A stretch of 33,122 nucleotides of DNA. Origin: Chloroflexota bacterium. GTDB lineage: Bacteria > Chloroflexota > Anaerolineae > UBA7937 > B3-Chlor. The notes under the pieces are model-generated. The model had not been told where the DNA came from, did no database searches, and saw nothing but the letters and a program-made list of their open reading frames with translations. The stretch lies in the NCBI GenBank assembly GCA_030613785.1, contig JAUWLF010000044.1:1-33122 (forward strand), given 5' to 3'. Made by a program: the position numbers and the translations under genes. Positions 32,633-33,122 of the stretch are shown piece by piece. Position 1 is the stretch's first letter. Each line of letters opens with the position of its first letter.

Positions 32633-32880
32633 TGACCCTCCCCTAGTTTTGTGGACACGGAGTTAGGCAAAGTTCACGCTGCTGATGATAGAGTTGCTCA
32701 TAGGCCTCCGGGCTGCGATAGTCCAGCGCCGAGTGGCCCCGCCGTCGATCATAGAACGCCTCGATGTAGAAGAACAGGTCGGCCCTCGCCTCGTCGCGGG
32801 TACGATATACACGGTGATGCACCAACTCGCTTTTCAACGTACCAAAGAACCTCTCCATCGAGGCATTGTCGTACCAGGCT
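32633..32880 (-). mobile_element. IS3-family element, 3' remnant
   Basis: The left limit has the look of an IS terminus (TGACCCTCCCCTAGTTTTGTGGACAC, 32633 on) only 12 bp after the aminotransferase stop. Coding homology to an IS3/IS150-type transposase lies inward to about 32880. Sequence to the right carries no further IS3 pattern, so the element is truncated. Confidence 0.7.
32643..32880 (-). pseudogene. Truncated IS3-family transposase (OrfB integrase C-terminus)
   Basis: The minus frame shows the DDE-integrase ending in order: YDNASMERFFGTLKSELVHH (with the third catalytic-acid region, FGTLKSE), YRTRDEARADLFFYIEAFYDRRRGHSALDYRSPEAYE, then a short tail. About 76 residues of the C-terminus match; the usual N-terminal two thirds (helix-turn-helix and first two acidic residues) are missing. 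Reading on upstream to ATG 33083 adds an unrelated stretch, so the open frame is a chance joining at a truncation point. Confidence 0.8.
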
Positions 32881-33122
32881 CTGAGCTTGCGTCTTGTCAA
32901 GTGGTGTGAATTGGCTGGTGCTTCCACATGATTAGTGGTTAGTTCGGAATCGACCTCCTCGTGCCTCCGGCCAGCCTGGTGGCTAGTGGGGCTATGTCCT
33001 GAATGAATGGGCGCCAAGCTCAAAGGACTGGGCAGACCCATCTCCAGCTCTTCCGGTTCTTTCAGGTTATGCATGGAGTCCAAGCTGAAGAATCGCCGCC
33101 CTGCCTGCTACTCGTCATGGAT

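Overview
The window looks like part of a chromosome of an uncultured or anaerobic member of the Chloroflexota (a Dehalococcoidia- or Anaerolineae-like lineage). This is inferred from a combination of traits, not from a marker gene: moderately high GC, a lipoprotein with a Pro/Glu/Thr-rich linker after the lipobox, a threonyl-tRNA synthetase without its TGS domain, an actinobacterial-type inositol phosphate synthase with a PimA-like glycosyltransferase, a tungsten aldehyde oxidoreductase, and a decayed reductive-dehalogenase gene.

Layout. (1) Positions 1-1700, minus strand: a class V aminotransferase followed by an ornithine-cyclodeaminase-family gene cut by the window edge, with a good promoter. 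(2) Positions 1738-4822, plus strand: a promoter, tRNA-Val(GAC), then almost immediately a T-box leader, an EamA-type exporter and thrS. The leader very probably senses uncharged tRNA-Thr. (3) Positions 5094-5667: a small unknown ORF and a DUF6504-like protein. (4) Positions 5664-11255, minus strand: a tight operon ino1 > acyltransferase > acyltransferase > PHP phosphoesterase > PimA-like mannosyltransferase > CDP-alcohol phosphatidyltransferase. This is a near-complete gene set for phosphatidylinositol and acylated phosphatidylinositol-mannoside-like lipids. (5) Positions 11256-12014: about 0.76 kb without a gene, holding an orphan strong promoter and the lrp promoter with an overlapping palindrome.

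(6) Positions 12015-32620: about 20.6 kb with every gene on the plus strand. It starts with an Lrp/AsnC regulator. A redox module follows: MoaD-like carrier, AOR, four-cluster polyferredoxin, a FrdA-like flavoprotein with altered active-site motifs, and a single-domain [2Fe-2S] protein. Then come an M24 metallo-hydrolase with a shortened catalytic domain, a second class V aminotransferase, a peptide/nickel-type ABC transporter (binding lipoprotein, two permeases, two ATPases) split by a C45 amidase-like protein, a reductive dehalogenase pseudogene, an M20 deacylase and a second OCD-family gene, and finally a class III aminotransferase. The island reads as an uptake and breakdown route for a peptide-like or N-acyl amino compound: import, amide cleavage, removal of amino groups, then oxidation of aldehyde or reduction of an unsaturated acid. 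The substrate cannot be read from the sequence. (7) Positions 32633-33122: the 3' end of an IS3-family transposase, truncated, beginning 12 bp after the last gene of the island.

The most notable points are the tRNA-Val/T-box/exporter/thrS arrangement, the inositol-lipid operon, the AOR-polyferredoxin-flavoprotein module with non-standard FrdA residues, the dehalogenase decaying at several sites, and the occurrence of the class V aminotransferase plus OCD gene pair twice in one 33 kb window.
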